A stretch of 64,000 nt of DNA from Quillaja saponaria. Its lineage: Eukaryota > Streptophyta > Magnoliopsida > Fabales > Quillajaceae. The position numbers were made by a program, and so were the translations under genes. The stretch covers positions 20,850,001 to 20,914,000 of the forward strand of contig CM055613.1 in the NCBI GenBank assembly GCA_029379385.1, given 5' to 3'. Below the pieces are notes generated by a model. The model saw nothing but the letters and a program-made list of their open reading frames with translations. It made no database searches and was not told the origin of the DNA. Shown here piece by piece: positions 1 through 12,362 of this stretch. Every line of letters starts with the position of its first letter. Within the stretch, counting starts at the first letter, position 1.

Positions 1-224
1 AAGGTTTATTAACCTCTTCCTCTAAAGATGATATTCAAAAGAAATTATTAAAAATTCTTGAAGATAACGGTTTCAATATGAGTTAAGATGATCTAGCTTA
101 TTTTAAAGATTCTTAAGACCTTGAGGATGAAGGAGTTGGAGATTTTTGAAAGAAGGGATCCATCCTTAATAATGTTAGATACTTATTTAAGTAAGAAGAT
201 ATTATTGCTGGTAGGACTGACCCT

Positions 225-270
225 ACATTTATTCTGGACAAGTACCTAGACAAGTACCTAGACAAGTTTG
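225..270 (+). repeat. 12-bp direct repeat inside EPRV3 tail
   Basis: The unit acaagtacctag is repeated in tandem (two full copies, then acaagt) where the other pararetrovirus copies have a single copy, so it is a local slippage duplication. Confidence 0.7.
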
Positions 271-380
271 AGTGTCTTATCAATAAGACATCTACTTTAG
301 TTCTCTTTATCTTTTAAGAATCTACTTTTTAAAAGTTTGTTTGTTTTTTTTTTTTTTGTCTATTTCACATATTCTTTTCC

Positions 381-388
381 TATTTAAA
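381..388 (+). promoter_or_regulatory. TATA-like box of the pararetrovirus intergenic region
   Basis: TATTTAAA lies in the intergenic region of EPRV3, upstream of the sequence corresponding to the viral transcript leader. The equivalent boxes are TATTTAAT at 44078 in EPRV1 and TATTTAAG (minus) at 45565-45572 in EPRV2. Retention of the box in all three copies supports its being the genomic-RNA promoter. Activity today is not shown. Confidence 0.45.
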
Positions 389-719
389 TGAGCTCTCTTC
401 ACAACGAAGGACATCGCTTATTGTAGTATTTTCTTTGTGGTTTTTCTCTTTGTGAGTGACTTTATAAGCTTTTGTGATTTTATTGGTGTGACATCATTAT
501 TCTATGTATGTATTTCACATAATGTCTTATTAACTTTAATAAATATATGTGCCGTATTTTTTATTTGGCCGAAGAAGCATAGGACAGGTTGGAGTTCCTT
601 ACCTTCTTGGGACTCCATGGACCAAGATCTGCTTTCACTTTACTTGGTGATGCTTAATTATTGTTTATTGTGCAACTACGATAGCCTCCCTTTCTAATTG
701 AAGAAACAAACCCCTCATG

Positions 720-1465
720 TGTTTATTTGACACCTGGCAATTACAAGTATTGAATAGAACACTTAAAACGAATCAGGCTCAAGGCACTGGAGTTTACCGG
801 TCTTGACTGATGGTCAGGATTCCTCCTAGATTCATGATCTCATGCTCCTTTAGAGGACTCATGCGAATGGCGGTCATCATCCCTGTATTGCTTCCCAGGG
901 TAGTTTGTTTTCCCCAAAAAGACAATTGCAAATAGAATTTATCCTGCAATTCAGAAAGGCAGATTAGTAAAACAATTTATCTGAAATTTTTTTAAAATCC
1001 ACTATCTGCAGGGTAAATAATTCATGGACTCACCAGACTTTTAGAAAATACCAAACACAGAGGTGGATATGTAAAGGTTGAAAAACATTTAAGTGTTCCA
1101 TGTAAAATGTGCATAATATAGCTACCTAGTAACTTACATTGAGTTGCCATAACTGGTTTGAACATGCCGAATGAACCATCACAGTAATCAGTTAACTTCC
1201 CATAACCACCTCTTTGTATGATATATTAAGAAAACAAACAAAAAAATCATTTAACTTTTTCATAATACTTAAAACTAATGGAACCGATTCACCATGAAGA
1301 TGTTCCAGGATAGTAAGATCTTGAATTCTAGATCGATGAAGTGTATGAACATGTTTATCACCAATCAGGACAAACAAAATTTGCAGTGGTAGCAATATCT
1401 CAACTTTCGGAACTAAACTAAAGAATGATGTAGGAATGACGGCAACATCCTATGGATTTGAACAT
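720..1465 (-). pseudogene. Possible host-gene fragment with exon-like segments
   Basis: I do not recognise the protein. On the minus strand an open stretch at 1192-1460 (following a possible ATAG acceptor near 1452) encodes a hydrophobic start and then a segment containing VLIGDKHVHTLHRSRIQDL. A second exon-like stretch near 1140-1205 in another frame contains GGYGKLTDYCDGSFGMFKPV. It ends at a consensus donor AAT|GTAAGT (intron from 1137), and a TTGCAG acceptor follows at 944-949, giving an AT-rich intron of about 193 bp. A last exon-like segment runs on to about 780. Less biased base composition and plant-like splice signals set it apart from its surroundings. Frames do not join cleanly, so it is a decayed or captured fragment, or chance. 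Confidence 0.28.
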
Positions 1466-1469
1466 TCAA

Positions 1470-2559
1470 ATCTTCAAGCAAAGAGATAATATATCTATAT
1501 AATATAATTGATATTAGATAATTATGAGAATATGGTACATCATCAATATATTATCAAAAATTTTGACACATAATTTTACCACATCATTCATAAATTATAT
1601 CTCATCTCTCTTAAATTATATTATTTGTCACGTTATCTACTAATTCTCTCACATATCTCCTAACTTAATTATATAAAATATAAAATTATATTTTTTCAAT
1701 CTAATTCCTATTATCTTTTTTCTATCATTTTATTACCTCGAGTTTTTATTTATTTTTATTTTATATTTCTCTCTAATTTTTCTCATTTTTGCAATTTTAT
1801 TTGGTATTTTCTAAAATATTTTTTCCCAAACAAAAAATTCTTAATTTATTCTCGCCCTCTATATTTTACCAGCAATAATAAATCTTACACGTACATGAAT
1901 AAATTTTATTTAATTTTTTGACTAATTTTTCGTATGATTTCTCCATTACTTATTAGGACTAACCAATTGTGAAAAATAATAAAGTAAATCTATATTTAAA
2001 ACAAGTCAGCAATTAGTATTGATGCCAACTTATTTTTTTTTCTTTTTTTGTGCTTAAATAAAAAAATATCTGCACATTCAAAAATAAAAATAAAAATCTA
2101 TGTAGCAAAATGTTTCTTTAAAAGTTAAAAATTTGCATTATATAATTGTTAGGAGAATTATATTATGACACAATGATACATAATAAGATAGGCTGGTGCA
2201 TCAATTAATATTTTAATATCTCATCAACTTAATTTTCTCTTCCAAACTAATATTTTTAAAATAAAATAATAAATATAAGTTTATAAAGTTATTAATAATA
2301 TATTTTCTAAAAACAAAATTATAATATTAAACAAATAAAATAAAATAATTCGTATATCATGAAAGCCGAATAAATCTAGTTAGTATATAAAAGATGTTAT
2401 CTAGGCGGGAGGGAGCTATAGTTGGAAATGGTATATATATGTGTAAGTCCATAAAAATAATTCACTTTGCTTAATATGTGTGTAATAAACATGTAATCAT
2501 GTATTTAAGCAAACATACGCATAAGGAAATTATGCTATAATAGAGAAGTACAAGGCATA
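1470..2559. other. AT-rich noncoding stretch, unassigned
   Basis: Very AT-rich DNA with A/T runs and no coding potential on either strand. I could not match it to any other repeat in the window. A decayed MITE or LTR is possible, but I found no convincing terminal repeats. Confidence 0.5.
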
Positions 2560-3404
2560 TTTATCACAACTCCAAAATTGTTTAGGCCATTTACATGAAA
2601 ATATAAAATCTAGAGATTTATAAGTAATTTTTCAGAAGCATTTTAGGCTATTAATATGAAATAATAGAGATTCGGGAGCATATTTGTGAAAGTAAAAGAG
2701 TTCTATTTGATATTTGTAAATTACTATAGATTTGACCTATTTTGTAAATAGAGAAAGATTTAAGTCCCATTAGTAAATCTATTAAAGTTATGGGACATTT
2801 TTTAATAGCTAAAATTATCAGGACAACTTTTTAATTATGTAAAATTTTAGGTCCAATTTGTAAATGAAAATAAATTATTGGGGACTTTCTATAAATTATG
2901 AAAGTGAATGGGCTAAATAGGAAATATGGCAATCCTTTTGGGTTGGGCTGACCTATGAGCTTGGGCTGACCTATGAGCTGCTAAACCAAGCCTATGAGCC
3001 CAACCAAGCTGAGCTATTGGTGGGTGGATAGCTTGGAAACGACTTAATCGAGCCATTTACGAGGGAGGAAAGCCTCTGCCACTTTCACTGGAGCATGGTG
3101 GATCGTGCGTGATTCGATTGGAGAGCAGTTGGAAGCATTGTGACCGAAACTAGAAGGCGGATGCTGTGAGAGGTTTTCCGATTTCATCAGATTGCTGGAA
3201 AATGGTGAAAAATGGTTGGAATAATTGCTACTCCAATTTCGACGTTCGATGGTGTGGTGGTGCATGGTGGAGGGTCTGAGCTCCAATGAAGCTGGAATTT
3301 TGATATGTTGTGAAAAGAAGGTGGTGGACATTACAAAAGTTCCAATCAGCTGTTAGTGGCTTGAATAAGGAGGAAATCGGCTTGGAAGGCCAATGTACGT
3401 AGAC
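2560..3404. other. Unassigned noncoding segment, possibly an old LTR
   Basis: The left half is AT-rich; from about 2930 it becomes markedly GC-richer and G-rich, a composition resembling the leader part of plant gypsy LTRs. No partner LTR or clear boundary was found. A perfect 18-bp direct repeat (ttgggctgacctatgagc) lies at 2943-2960 and 2961-2978. An open stretch on the minus strand (3044-3331) has no recognisable domain. Confidence 0.35.
2943..2978 (+). repeat. Perfect 18-bp tandem duplication
   Basis: Two adjacent identical copies of ttgggctgacctatgagc. Confidence 0.9.
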
Positions 3405-5242
3405 TGAGATCCTTAGAAAAAGGAAGTTTTATTCTTCAAACAGACTATATAATCAAGACCATGGAGGAATCAATTTCCTCTGAAAGAAGGTTATGATACC
3501 TTCAAACTCTTCCTTCTAAATTAACAGAAGAACATAAACAAATTTTTAATATCTTCATATAAGAATTTTTTAGGTTGCATTAAAACCTTTAACTTGATTT
3601 GAATTAAACACCTTTTCTTTAAATATGTGTTTGAGACACCAGGCGTAGAAAATTTTCAGACTCCTTATTAGGATATATTGAATCCAGTCTTTGTGATGGT
3701 CCTATTTTCTTCACTTGTTAGCCTAATTTTTTTCATATCTTTATCTGATCAGAATATAATGCATGCTTTAACCCTAAATATACAATTACATGGGTTTGAC
3801 ATGATACTAGGATTAGAAATGTTGTTCTTATTTTTATAGCATTTGTTATAAAGTTATGAATGCAATGGCTCCTAATGTTAGGGTAGAGCTAGCAAAGTTG
3901 AAATAACTCTATTTATTGCAAACACAATCAAATCAAATATGGTAGTCCCAAAAACTATTATTTGGGATTAGGTTAAATTACTTGAAACTTGGAAAATGGA
4001 GCAGGGTGTTCTTCTAAATAAAATTGAAAGTAGAAATTCAGAATATCTTATTGAATATACAAATGGTTCTAATAGGAAGATACATCTAAATTAGGCGAAT
4101 CATCTATACCTTTGACTAAAAAAAAAAGACAAAAAATTGAGAGGGAGTAATTAATTTTAAAGAACAAGTCAGTCATCTACAATATCATATGGAAACATTT
4201 TCTGAATAAGATTTAAAATCAACTTCTATAGATACTTCTCCTACACCTTTTGAGATGAGATATAATATTTGCATGATATCCCATAAATTTTCTATTATTG
4301 AAAAAGAAAAATAATTTTATACTAATTTCAGTAAAGATGAAAGAAATTATTGAATTTCTATGTATAAAGTAGTATGTAGAAAATTTTCATAAGAAATTTG
4401 GAATTTTTTTTTTAATTGCTTGTAAAAGGCTTTTGGATTTTAGCCAAAAGATCGACAAGATTTTGCAAATCCTCAATTTCTTAATATTTTTTGAATTTGC
4501 TTACCAAAAGTTTTTCAAGACGAAGGAAAGCATATTTCTACTATTCATCCTTTCAAATCTTTTTTATGCATGAAAAAATCGAAGGGGGATATCATAGCTA
4601 CTCCTTATGCTGCTATTCCTAAAGAAGCATCTAATTCAACTGCCTTGGTTGAGCTTTCCAACCAATATAATTACACAAATTTGTATTTTCAATTCTTAGG
4701 AAAACAATATTCTAGGATAGAAAACTTTTTATTCTAGAAAAGTTTTCTCAACAAATATTTTCTTAATTCTCAAGATCTTCTTCCAAATTTGATATTCAAA
4801 TTGTTCCAGTATGATGAAACCATCTCTTGAAATAAACTTGAAATTTAAGAAAAAATTCAAAGTTAATGTTAAAAACTTTGTAGATGACTTGCTAACTAGG
4901 TTACAAACCTTGAACTTATCTTAAAAGAAATTCACTAAAAGTATGAATGTTCTTAGCCATAAACAACTAAAAGATACAGGTTCCGTTGGAAGTAATTAAA
5001 CTTCTTTGAAATGAAACAACACCCACTACGCTATCTAAATGTGTTATCTTAGACCATTCCTTTGGATTTGCAATATGAAGATAATTCTATCCAAGACAGA
5101 GATCAATTTGTTGGAAAATCTTGGAATATTGATGGGTTATTTGAATATTAGATTCTCCCAGCCACTAAACACATGCTAATGTATGTTGTAGCATATAAAT
5201 TCAATGAAAATCAGGATAGAGATATAGGTTTGGCTATAATCT
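3405..5242 (+). pseudogene. EPRV1 segment A: movement-protein and capsid-region remnant
   Basis: This is the 5' coding part of a Caulimoviridae-like endogenous pararetrovirus. It probably begins shortly before an ATG at 3462 (ATGGAGGAATCA). Between about 3640 and 3900, across several frames, remnants match the conserved core of plant-virus 30K-type movement proteins (cell-to-cell transport). From about 3950 onward, fragments in shifting frames resemble a capsid/polyprotein region. The sequence stops abruptly at 5242 and resumes at 16572 after the chromovirus-like insertion; the flanking 5-mers are AATCT and AATTT. Many stops and frameshifts make it nonfunctional. Assignment relies on collinearity with the protease, RT and RNase H pieces further right. 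Genus is not determined. Confidence 0.6.
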
Positions 5243-6301
5243 TGTCAAACCCCTCATAAAGGCATAATTGGTCAGAAGATTAGATAACCAAACCTCCATA
5301 ACCCTGACTTCACCACAACTGAATATATACGGCTCTTGACTAAACCAACAAATAAAGGACAAATTTTATAAAATAGAAGTTAACTGTAAAAGTTTGTTTA
5401 CTAAAACCAATAAAAATTTACTAAAAATTTTGGCAGAGGTTCCTTACAATATGGAACATGCCTCATAATACAAACAAGTATACTTGCTTATAAACAACCA
5501 ATTCACATTAACCACTAAATTACACAGAGGAGCTTCGCTCCACTCATATCACAACTAACAAAAAATAGACTTTTACATAACACAAAATCAGACAACTCAT
5601 AGTTCTAGTGTGACTACAAACTTTCATTATTGACTTCAAGTATGAGATTCTGAATATATCTTGCAGTCAAACTACTAGGCAAAACCCATTATCGATAATA
5701 GTCGTCCTTGAGGTTCTGTTACTAAAAAAAGTATCCACAAAAGAGGGGTAAGTCCCATTGATTCTGTAAGTAGAAAATCATATCCAAAGGGTACTAGCAT
5801 TACTCAACACACAGTATAGAATACATAATCAATTAATATTAACATATCATATATTACAAAACTACTAAGATTATACATATACAATTATGAAGATATAAAA
5901 CTTAGCAAGCATAGTTCATATAACACTTTTTATAATCCTATCAAAACAATCAAAGAAATTAGAGCACACAAATCACACAAAGCATCCAAAAGGACTAACT
6001 AAGTAACTCAGTCTCGCACACCAAACAAAATTATAAACAGAATTACTGAAATCAGAATCACTGAATCTTCTTCTCTAAGTCTACTCATTGGGGTTGAGCA
6101 CTGAAATATCTTTTTAAAAAACTTGTCAAAATCAGAATATCTTAAAACATCATAGGTGTACTGGGATTTAATTTCAAAAGTAAAAATCATTTCAAAAAGA
6201 AAACACTTCATCAGCCCTTATCAACCACAAACAATTTCAAACATCAACATAATTCAAATAGTCACTTAAAACAATATGATTCTTATTTACCCTTGTTTAC
6301 A

Positions 6302-6328
<27 letters not shown>
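6302..6328. repeat. (CA)n microsatellite in LTR
   Basis: Perfect AC dinucleotide run of about 27 bp, followed by AT-rich TA repeats. The partner LTR has a matching run at 13439. Confidence 0.95.
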
Positions 6329-6334
<6 letters not shown>

Positions 6335-9300
6335 CATAAATACATCAAATAATCAAACACATTAATCTAGTAACCAAAGGGTATCAATTAACCACTCACT
6401 TGTTTACAAATTTGTTCGTCACTTTCTCTTGCGTTAATGTGTATCATCAGGCCCACAGTAGAGTCCGGAACTGAATTTTCAAATAATACTTAGTTCATAA
6501 ATGTTATAGTTATAATATTTTAATTACTAAGCTTATATATCAACTTATATAGGTTTCTTGAAACTTAGTCTATTTAAGTAGTTCAACCAATCCCTTGCAG
6601 GATACTTGAATACATATCTTCTATGTATATTTTAAATATATACATATCAAGAAAATAATATCAACTCAATACTTTCAACATTTTCATTTCCTAGCACTGA
6701 ATCCAAGTTGAGTTACTCTTTCTAAATTTATCCAAGAGTTTAGATCATGCCATTTAAATATTATACAATTAAATTCTAAAATTAATCTTTCCTTAACCAC
6801 TTAACCACATTTCTTTATTCTTGCTGTTAGATGATTTATTCAAGTTCACATACTACTTAACTCTCAAGATCTCCCTTTACCAAGTTTTCCCTTTTAGGCA
6901 TTATACAACTACCTTAAAGATATGCTTGCTTTTAACTTACACACACTTAAACCAAATTTAATAAAACAAAGTTGAAATATTAACTTTAGGAAGTTACCTA
7001 TCTTTCTTATTTAGAAATGCTTTCTAAAATCAGTCTTGAACTCACTCAATTCCTCACATGAACAACAATAGGGCACTTGCACAAATTCTTAGTTGCCAAC
7101 CTCTGATTTCGATGCTTATACAATTCTCATACTTGGGAATTAAGTTACAAAACTTTCCAATCTAGTTAATCAAGATTTTAGGAATATTCATCTTCAGCAC
7201 TTCACTCTTAATTCAATATTTAAGACCCTCTAACATTAGTTTTTCCAAGACAGGACTTCCAACACCCTCGAGATACACAAAACAAGGAATTAAGACCTGT
7301 ATCACTCCAGATTAGTTCTTTAGTATCTTAGGAACAACTTTTATTCAGAGGTCGTAAGCTAATTCACACCACAACCTATAACAAAGTCCTTCGAATTGAC
7401 TGAAGCTCACCTAAATCATATGCGGACCTAGATGTAGTCCAACATCTCTAACTAAAAATATAATTGGAACTAGGTTATGAAATTTTACAGACATCATCTT
7501 AAGGCCCTAAGCTACACTTTCTCTTTTTATCTCTTAATTTAATTCAGTCCCTGAAGACACTTGAAATATAATATCTATCTAGCCCACAAAATCAGGCCCT
7601 GCATCCCTTCAAAAACCTCTTAACTCTTATTTTTCATCACTTTACCCAAAACTAACCCCCTTTTGTTCATACCCTTTACCCACTTTCATTAACTCCTTAA
7701 CCCACAACCTTAAACAACCATTATCTATTCTTGTTTAGAAACTTTTTATTCAAATTCCAACAACAACTAGCCACCAAGACTTAAATTTACCTAAGTTGTA
7801 CTCATAAGGTCATAACTTGGATCTTGTAGGCATTATATCAAACACCTTAAATGCATGATTTCCTTTCATTGATGTATGTATCTATATCTATACACCTATC
7901 GAGAATCTAATAAAACTTCTCAGTTCCATGCTACACATGTATTAAATACTGAATTCTAAATTAACTAATTACTTATAATATATTAAACTTACAACATACA
8001 AATTCTAAAATTACCTACTTGATTCTTAAAATTTCCTATTTCAATAACTATGTATAACCCTCTTATGTATTCACTATTTTTCTTAAGCTTTTATTTAAAA
8101 TTCATGCGTCTTTTAATTCCATTTAGTACATACTCTTAACAATACATCTAATTTAGAATTTTATTCAAATGTATTTCAACTATTCACCTAATTCAAGTCA
8201 TACGGCATTGAAGAATTTCTGCCTTGTTTTCTCTTCCAAATTGTGCCTTCCTAGTGTCAAACTATCCTCCAATTCAGTCCTTGATGACCAAAAGAGGAAG
8301 GAATTCTTTGATTAAGTTGCTGTCCAAAACAAGTGACAACAACTTAGAATTATTAATATCATATACTTACTTTGATAACCGAATAAGGGTGAGTGGAAAC
8401 TATCCAAATGGCCTCTCTAACCTTGCTTCATTTGACGCTTTGAATTGATGAAGTTAGCTGGCAGCTAGGTGGCGTGTCCACCAAATGAACAGGGTAGCTT
8501 TTGCCCTTTAACTCCACGGCTACCCTCATAACATCCCTTAAATTAATACCTAAATTAATTATAGGATAAACAATTATCATATGAGTTAAATAAGATTAAA
8601 TTTAGTTACATGTTATTCCATGTATAAGAATAGTATATGTATGTATAAAAATATGTATAGGATACGTATTAATATAAGGGTAGTATAGACGTATAAAATA
8701 CATATAAATATATGCACGTACAAGTAGTACATGTACATAAATACTAATGTGCATAAATAGGAAGACATGGACAAGTGTTGGCATTGGAATAAGGATGGAT
8801 AAATGTTACATCGTGGTGTTAGAGGAATAAGAGAAAATAATAAAATATAGGCTACTTGCTAGAAAAGAAAATGTGAGGAATTAGGTGTAAGAAAGAGAAT
8901 TAGTGTGATAATTTGCTATTAATGAATGGGCTTATGTGTAAGAAGGAGGAAAAAGGGAGGAAAGTTAGTAATTACTAAGGGGGCATGTCGAAGAAAGGCA
9001 AGACATAAGGTGGCAAGTATTAATTAACATGGAAAAGTGGCTAGACAAGTGGAAGACAAAGAGGTTACTAGGTGGTCATGGAATGATTAAGTAGGAAATG
9101 TTAGAGATTTAAGGAAACAAGGTGTACATAGAATGATTAACAAGACATGTGTAGAGATTTAAGGTGAACAGGTAGCCTACTAATAAAAATAGAATCTAAA
9201 CTAGGAAATAGGAGATGGACAAGTTTAAAAAAGGAAAATGCACGTATTAATTTAGGTGGTGACAAGTGGAAGGTTGTAATTTTAGGAAACTAGAGGGTAA

Positions 9301-9349
9301 AATAGGAAACAAGCATAAAACTTCTCCTAATTCTAAGCCTTGGCCGTGC

Positions 9350-9359
9350 ACTATAAATA
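9350..9359 (+). promoter_or_regulatory. LTR TATA box
   Basis: ctataaatag followed within about 100 bp by a purine-rich leader, inside the nested solo LTR. Position and context fit an LTR promoter. Confidence 0.5.
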
Positions 9360-9719
9360 GGAGGGAAGGGAGGTGACTGAAGAGGGATAGGAAGCAAAGT
9401 GTGCACAAAAGTGAGAAAAAGGGAGAAAAAGTGAGAGAAAGGAAGAGAAAGTAAGAAAAAGAGATAAATTGGGAAAAATAGTGAGAAATTAGAGGAGGAT
9501 TCGGTTACAAGAGGAAAAGCAAAGGCATGTACCATGTGTTTTCTTATTATATTATTTTCTTATTCTATTAGTTTAATTGAGCTTGAAAATGACATGTTTT
9601 ATGAGAAAAATGAGCTATTTGTAACCGAAGAAAATGAAAGGTGTGGAATTTGCATGGTTTTAGCACTTGTAGTTTGTCTTGACATTATGTTGCTTAAACT
9701 ATAGAATGGATCCATATCT

Positions 9720-10020
9720 AGAAGAGATGTTACAATGAAGTGTTCGTAAGTCTTGCAAGGTGATTTCTCATGAGATAGTATAAAGATGTGATTGTAAGTC
9801 TTGTAAGGTAATGTCTCATAAGATGGTACAATGATGTGCCGTTAGTCTAGTGACGATGTCTCTTCCAATGTATCTATATCTAGAACAAGTGGTACAATGA
9901 TGTGCCGTAAGTCTTGCAGGACAATGTCTTATGAGATGGTACAGAGATGTGTTGTAAGTCTTGTAAGGGGATGTCTCATGAAATGGTACAATGATATGCC
10001 ATAAGTCTATAAACGATGCC
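9720..10020 (+). repeat. Degenerate tandem repeat, about 50-60 bp unit, in the solo LTR
   Basis: About five or six diverged units share the core phrases ggtacaatgatgtgccgtaa, gtcttgcaaggtaatg and tctcatgagatg. Unit length is irregular, and one unit is disrupted by an unrelated 30-bp stretch near 9865. It is an LTR-internal minisatellite, not a CRISPR array: the units differ from one another and there are no unique spacers. Confidence 0.7.
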
Positions 10021-11155
10021 TTGGTTTGCATATTAGCAAGAAAGGTCTACAATGGAAAAAGTGTTTGCACGAGAAAAGTTTCTTGTATTTCCGTAATATC
10101 AAAACTACACATCAACCTCCCGTTTACAATGCATGTTGAGATTTATGTCTCATGTTTTTAATGTTGATGTGCAGATTAATAGCTAAGTGGATCTTGTTTG
10201 GAAAACATGAAAGTAGTTGTCTTGAAATTCAATTATGTGTGTTATGCTACTAGGAATGGGAAAGTATATGTGGAAGAATTATGAGAGATATGAGAATATG
10301 TGAAAATGTGCATAGTGAGAAGAATAGCCTTAGTAAAGTTGTAAAGGCTCCTCTTGATGCTATATAATATAAACTAAATTAATGAATAGTAGTTGGAAAC
10401 CAGGCCTCCAAGTCTATCAATTCATTGTCAAAAAGGTTTATTTCTTAATTAGTTGATTTTGATAAATAAAGGCTACATAAATAAGAAGTAGTTCTTGAAC
10501 CTAATATAATTAAGGAATTTAAGAAAAAGAAATAAGGATTCAACAATCAAGGCTGTATAAAGCTTACATACAAGAAATTTTAAAATTTGGACAAGGAAAT
10601 TGGCTAATATTACCTTAAGAGTTCATTAAATTAGTTAAGTAATAACAAGGTGGTTATAACTCAATGAGGCACTAATTGAATTAAGTAAAGGATTAAGAAA
10701 GGTGGGGTGTTACAACCTTTGGCTGCACATAAGCACATAAGCACACCAACATACATACCACCTTTCACTTCTCACGATTTAATCAACATAACAAGTCTTG
10801 ATTGTTTTCACGACTTAAAGCACTAACTTGCCTACTAAACAGGGGATAAACTTGTTGCCAACATTGCTTCTAAATCCTCCCACAAAGCTTACCAACAACG
10901 GTATAATAACCACAATAAAGGAAGAAAGTAAAAATTCCCAATTACATAAACTTTCAGTTGACAAGAAAGGAGTTTCAAAAATTTTTGGACTCTATTATGG
11001 TGGTGGAGAAAGAGAGGGGGAAAGGAACAAAGGTTAGCCACAAGAGAAAAGAAAGAAGAAGGAAAAAAAAAACATAAAAGAAAAAGACTGAATAAAAGAA
11101 TGGGTCAAAGTGCACATGTTAAAAATTGTGGCTCTTATTTACTTAGAGTTATAAA

Positions 11156-11156
11156 T

Positions 11157-11193
<37 letters not shown>

Positions 11194-11194
11194 C
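11156..11194. repeat. (CA)n(TA)n microsatellite in LTR
   Basis: A run of ac dinucleotides followed by at dinucleotides. The corresponding position of the partner LTR (16117-16142) carries only the AT part. Confidence 0.9.
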
Positions 11195-11613
11195 AATCAT
11201 TGTTTTATATCTCATTATATTCATAATAAATTTTATTTACTAATACACTTTAATTGAAGTGAAATCGAAGTCCAAGTCAACCTATAATATGATGGAATAA
11301 TGTTAGATGTCAAAAATTAAATAAAATATAGAGTAAAAAATAATGGTCATAAAACATGTGATGTAGATTAAATCTTAATATACATACCTATATTAATTGT
11401 TCACTCACTTGAATTTACTTGATCATAGTATTATTTACTTTACGATAGAAAATACAAATAATTCTTAAAACGTATACTAAGGTTAGACTAAGATATCGAA
11501 TTATAACATGTCTAAACTGTTATTTAATAAATTTGTTTATTTTATAACGTAAATTTATACATTGTGTCTAAAACTCGATTTTACGTTGTTGGCTTATGAG
11601 GGTTATAACAATT

Positions 11614-11631
11614 TACCCCCTTAAAAGAAAT
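11614..11631 (-). promoter_or_regulatory. Polypurine tract of the LARD-like element
   Basis: On the minus strand it reads tttcttttaagggggta just before the TGTTATAACC LTR start. It would prime plus-strand DNA synthesis. The preceding bases (aggacgaa) match the usual sequence before a chromovirus 3' LTR. Confidence 0.7.
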
Positions 11632-12348
11632 TCGTCCTAAATTTCAACAAAAATGATACAAATTAGATTGTTTACCTAAATCAAATGTAGATATTACTGT
11701 TTCAATGCAACTTTGGCTTTTCACGTGGTTTCTTGTTTGTTATAATGCTAATAAATAGTTTTCATTAAAGGAAGTTTACGAACTTGTCTATTTACACTCA
11801 TCATTGATTACTTCTCACACATTAAGTTCTCATTCAATTTTACTGTATAGAACTTATGGGTTATGTGCCAACCACGCTTCTGCTACGCCACTCTGATAAT
11901 AAATATCTAAATCCCAATCTCACTAGAACTTAACCTTTCATTTTGCATCAACATAGACTTAAGTTTACCATGGAAAGTATCATAAAATCTCACACATTCC
12001 TCTGTATCAGAAGGACTTATTTTGAAGCTATAGTTGCTGAACTAAGTTTTCAACTACGTCACTTGTAAACTTCTACGACCTAAATTTCTTTTCAAAGCCA
12101 CCTAAGGATTGGTTAATTCCTAATCGAATCCAATATTCTATTATTTCACATGATTCACAACACAATCACTAGATGTCATCGTGTCTAAGCAACATAAGCG
12201 AATCCTTTGCAGATTTACTGTATAAAATCAAGAATAGTATATTAGAAAATCACAATTAGAAAGCATCACTAAGTCCATATACGCCTCGCGTAATGTATGC
12301 AAACAAAGCAACAACGTCCCACATTTACAGCCACGAACCTCTAAACCC

Positions 12349-12362
12349 AAGCTCTGATACTA
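12349..12362 (-). promoter_or_regulatory. Primer-binding site, tRNA-Met type
   Basis: On the minus strand it reads TAGTATCAGAGCTT, a one-base departure from the canonical TGGTATCAGAGC core complementary to initiator tRNA-Met, starting a few bases inside the 5' LTR. Confidence 0.75.

Larger units (their letters stand above)
1..565 (+). pseudogene. Endogenous pararetrovirus copy 3 (EPRV3): 3' end and intergenic promoter region
   Basis: This segment aligns by eye with the 3' ends of two other pararetrovirus copies in the window, at 21305-21459 plus 43874-44260 (plus strand) and at 45490-45861 plus 47118-47200 (minus strand). Shared landmarks are a short coding-like tail near position 25, the acidic stretch around 120-150, the phrase near 270-300 ending in a cluster of T residues, and a TATA-like box at 381. 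No full reading frame remains and in-frame stops occur (for example near 84). The upstream viral genes lie outside the window or are lost. Assignment to Caulimoviridae rests on linkage of the homologous segment to RT and RNase H in the other copies. The right edge is approximate because homology fades after about 565. Confidence 0.6.
8527..10714 (+). mobile_element. Solo LTR of a second chromovirus-like family, nested in the LARD 3' LTR
   Basis: The partner LTR (15700-15720) runs uninterrupted through this point, which defines the insertion exactly. It begins cataacatccc, ends ggggtgttaca (an imperfect TGTAACA-type terminal inverted repeat) and is flanked by ACCCT (8522-8526) and ACCTT (10715-10719). 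A TATA box (ctataaatag, about 9350) on the plus strand is followed by a G/A-rich leader full of GAGAAAG repeats, typical of LTR promoters and leaders, so it is plus oriented. No internal domain survives, consistent with a solo LTR left by LTR-LTR recombination. Confidence 0.8.
5243..11610 (-). repeat. 3' LTR of the LARD-like element (with nested solo LTR)
   Basis: Collinear with 12366-16571 over its whole length apart from the nested insertion at 8527-10714; without that and its target duplication it measures about 4.18 kb. It starts tgtcaaac on the plus strand and ends ggttataaca, that is TGTTATAACC...TTTGACA on the minus strand. It keeps a (CA)n tract at 6302-6328 and a (CA/TA)n tract at 11156-11194, at the same positions as microsatellites in its partner LTR. 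No convincing coding sequence; short open stretches here are shadows. Confidence 0.8.

Noticed and set aside
437..697. 86-residue open frame on the plus strand
   Set aside because: It begins in the pararetrovirus intergenic region and runs into unassigned DNA. Hydrophobic by composition, and not conserved in the other two pararetrovirus copies.
1470..2559. AT-rich stretch considered as a MITE or matrix-attachment region
   Set aside because: No terminal inverted repeats or target duplication could be found, and composition alone is not enough.
3044..3331. 95-residue open frame on the minus strand
   Set aside because: No recognisable domain, and it is in the GC-richer unassigned stretch where open frames are expected by chance; not supported by splice or start context.
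9720..10020. Regular repeats considered as a CRISPR array
   Set aside because: Units are diverged, contiguous and lack spacers. The host is a plant and the repeats lie inside an LTR.
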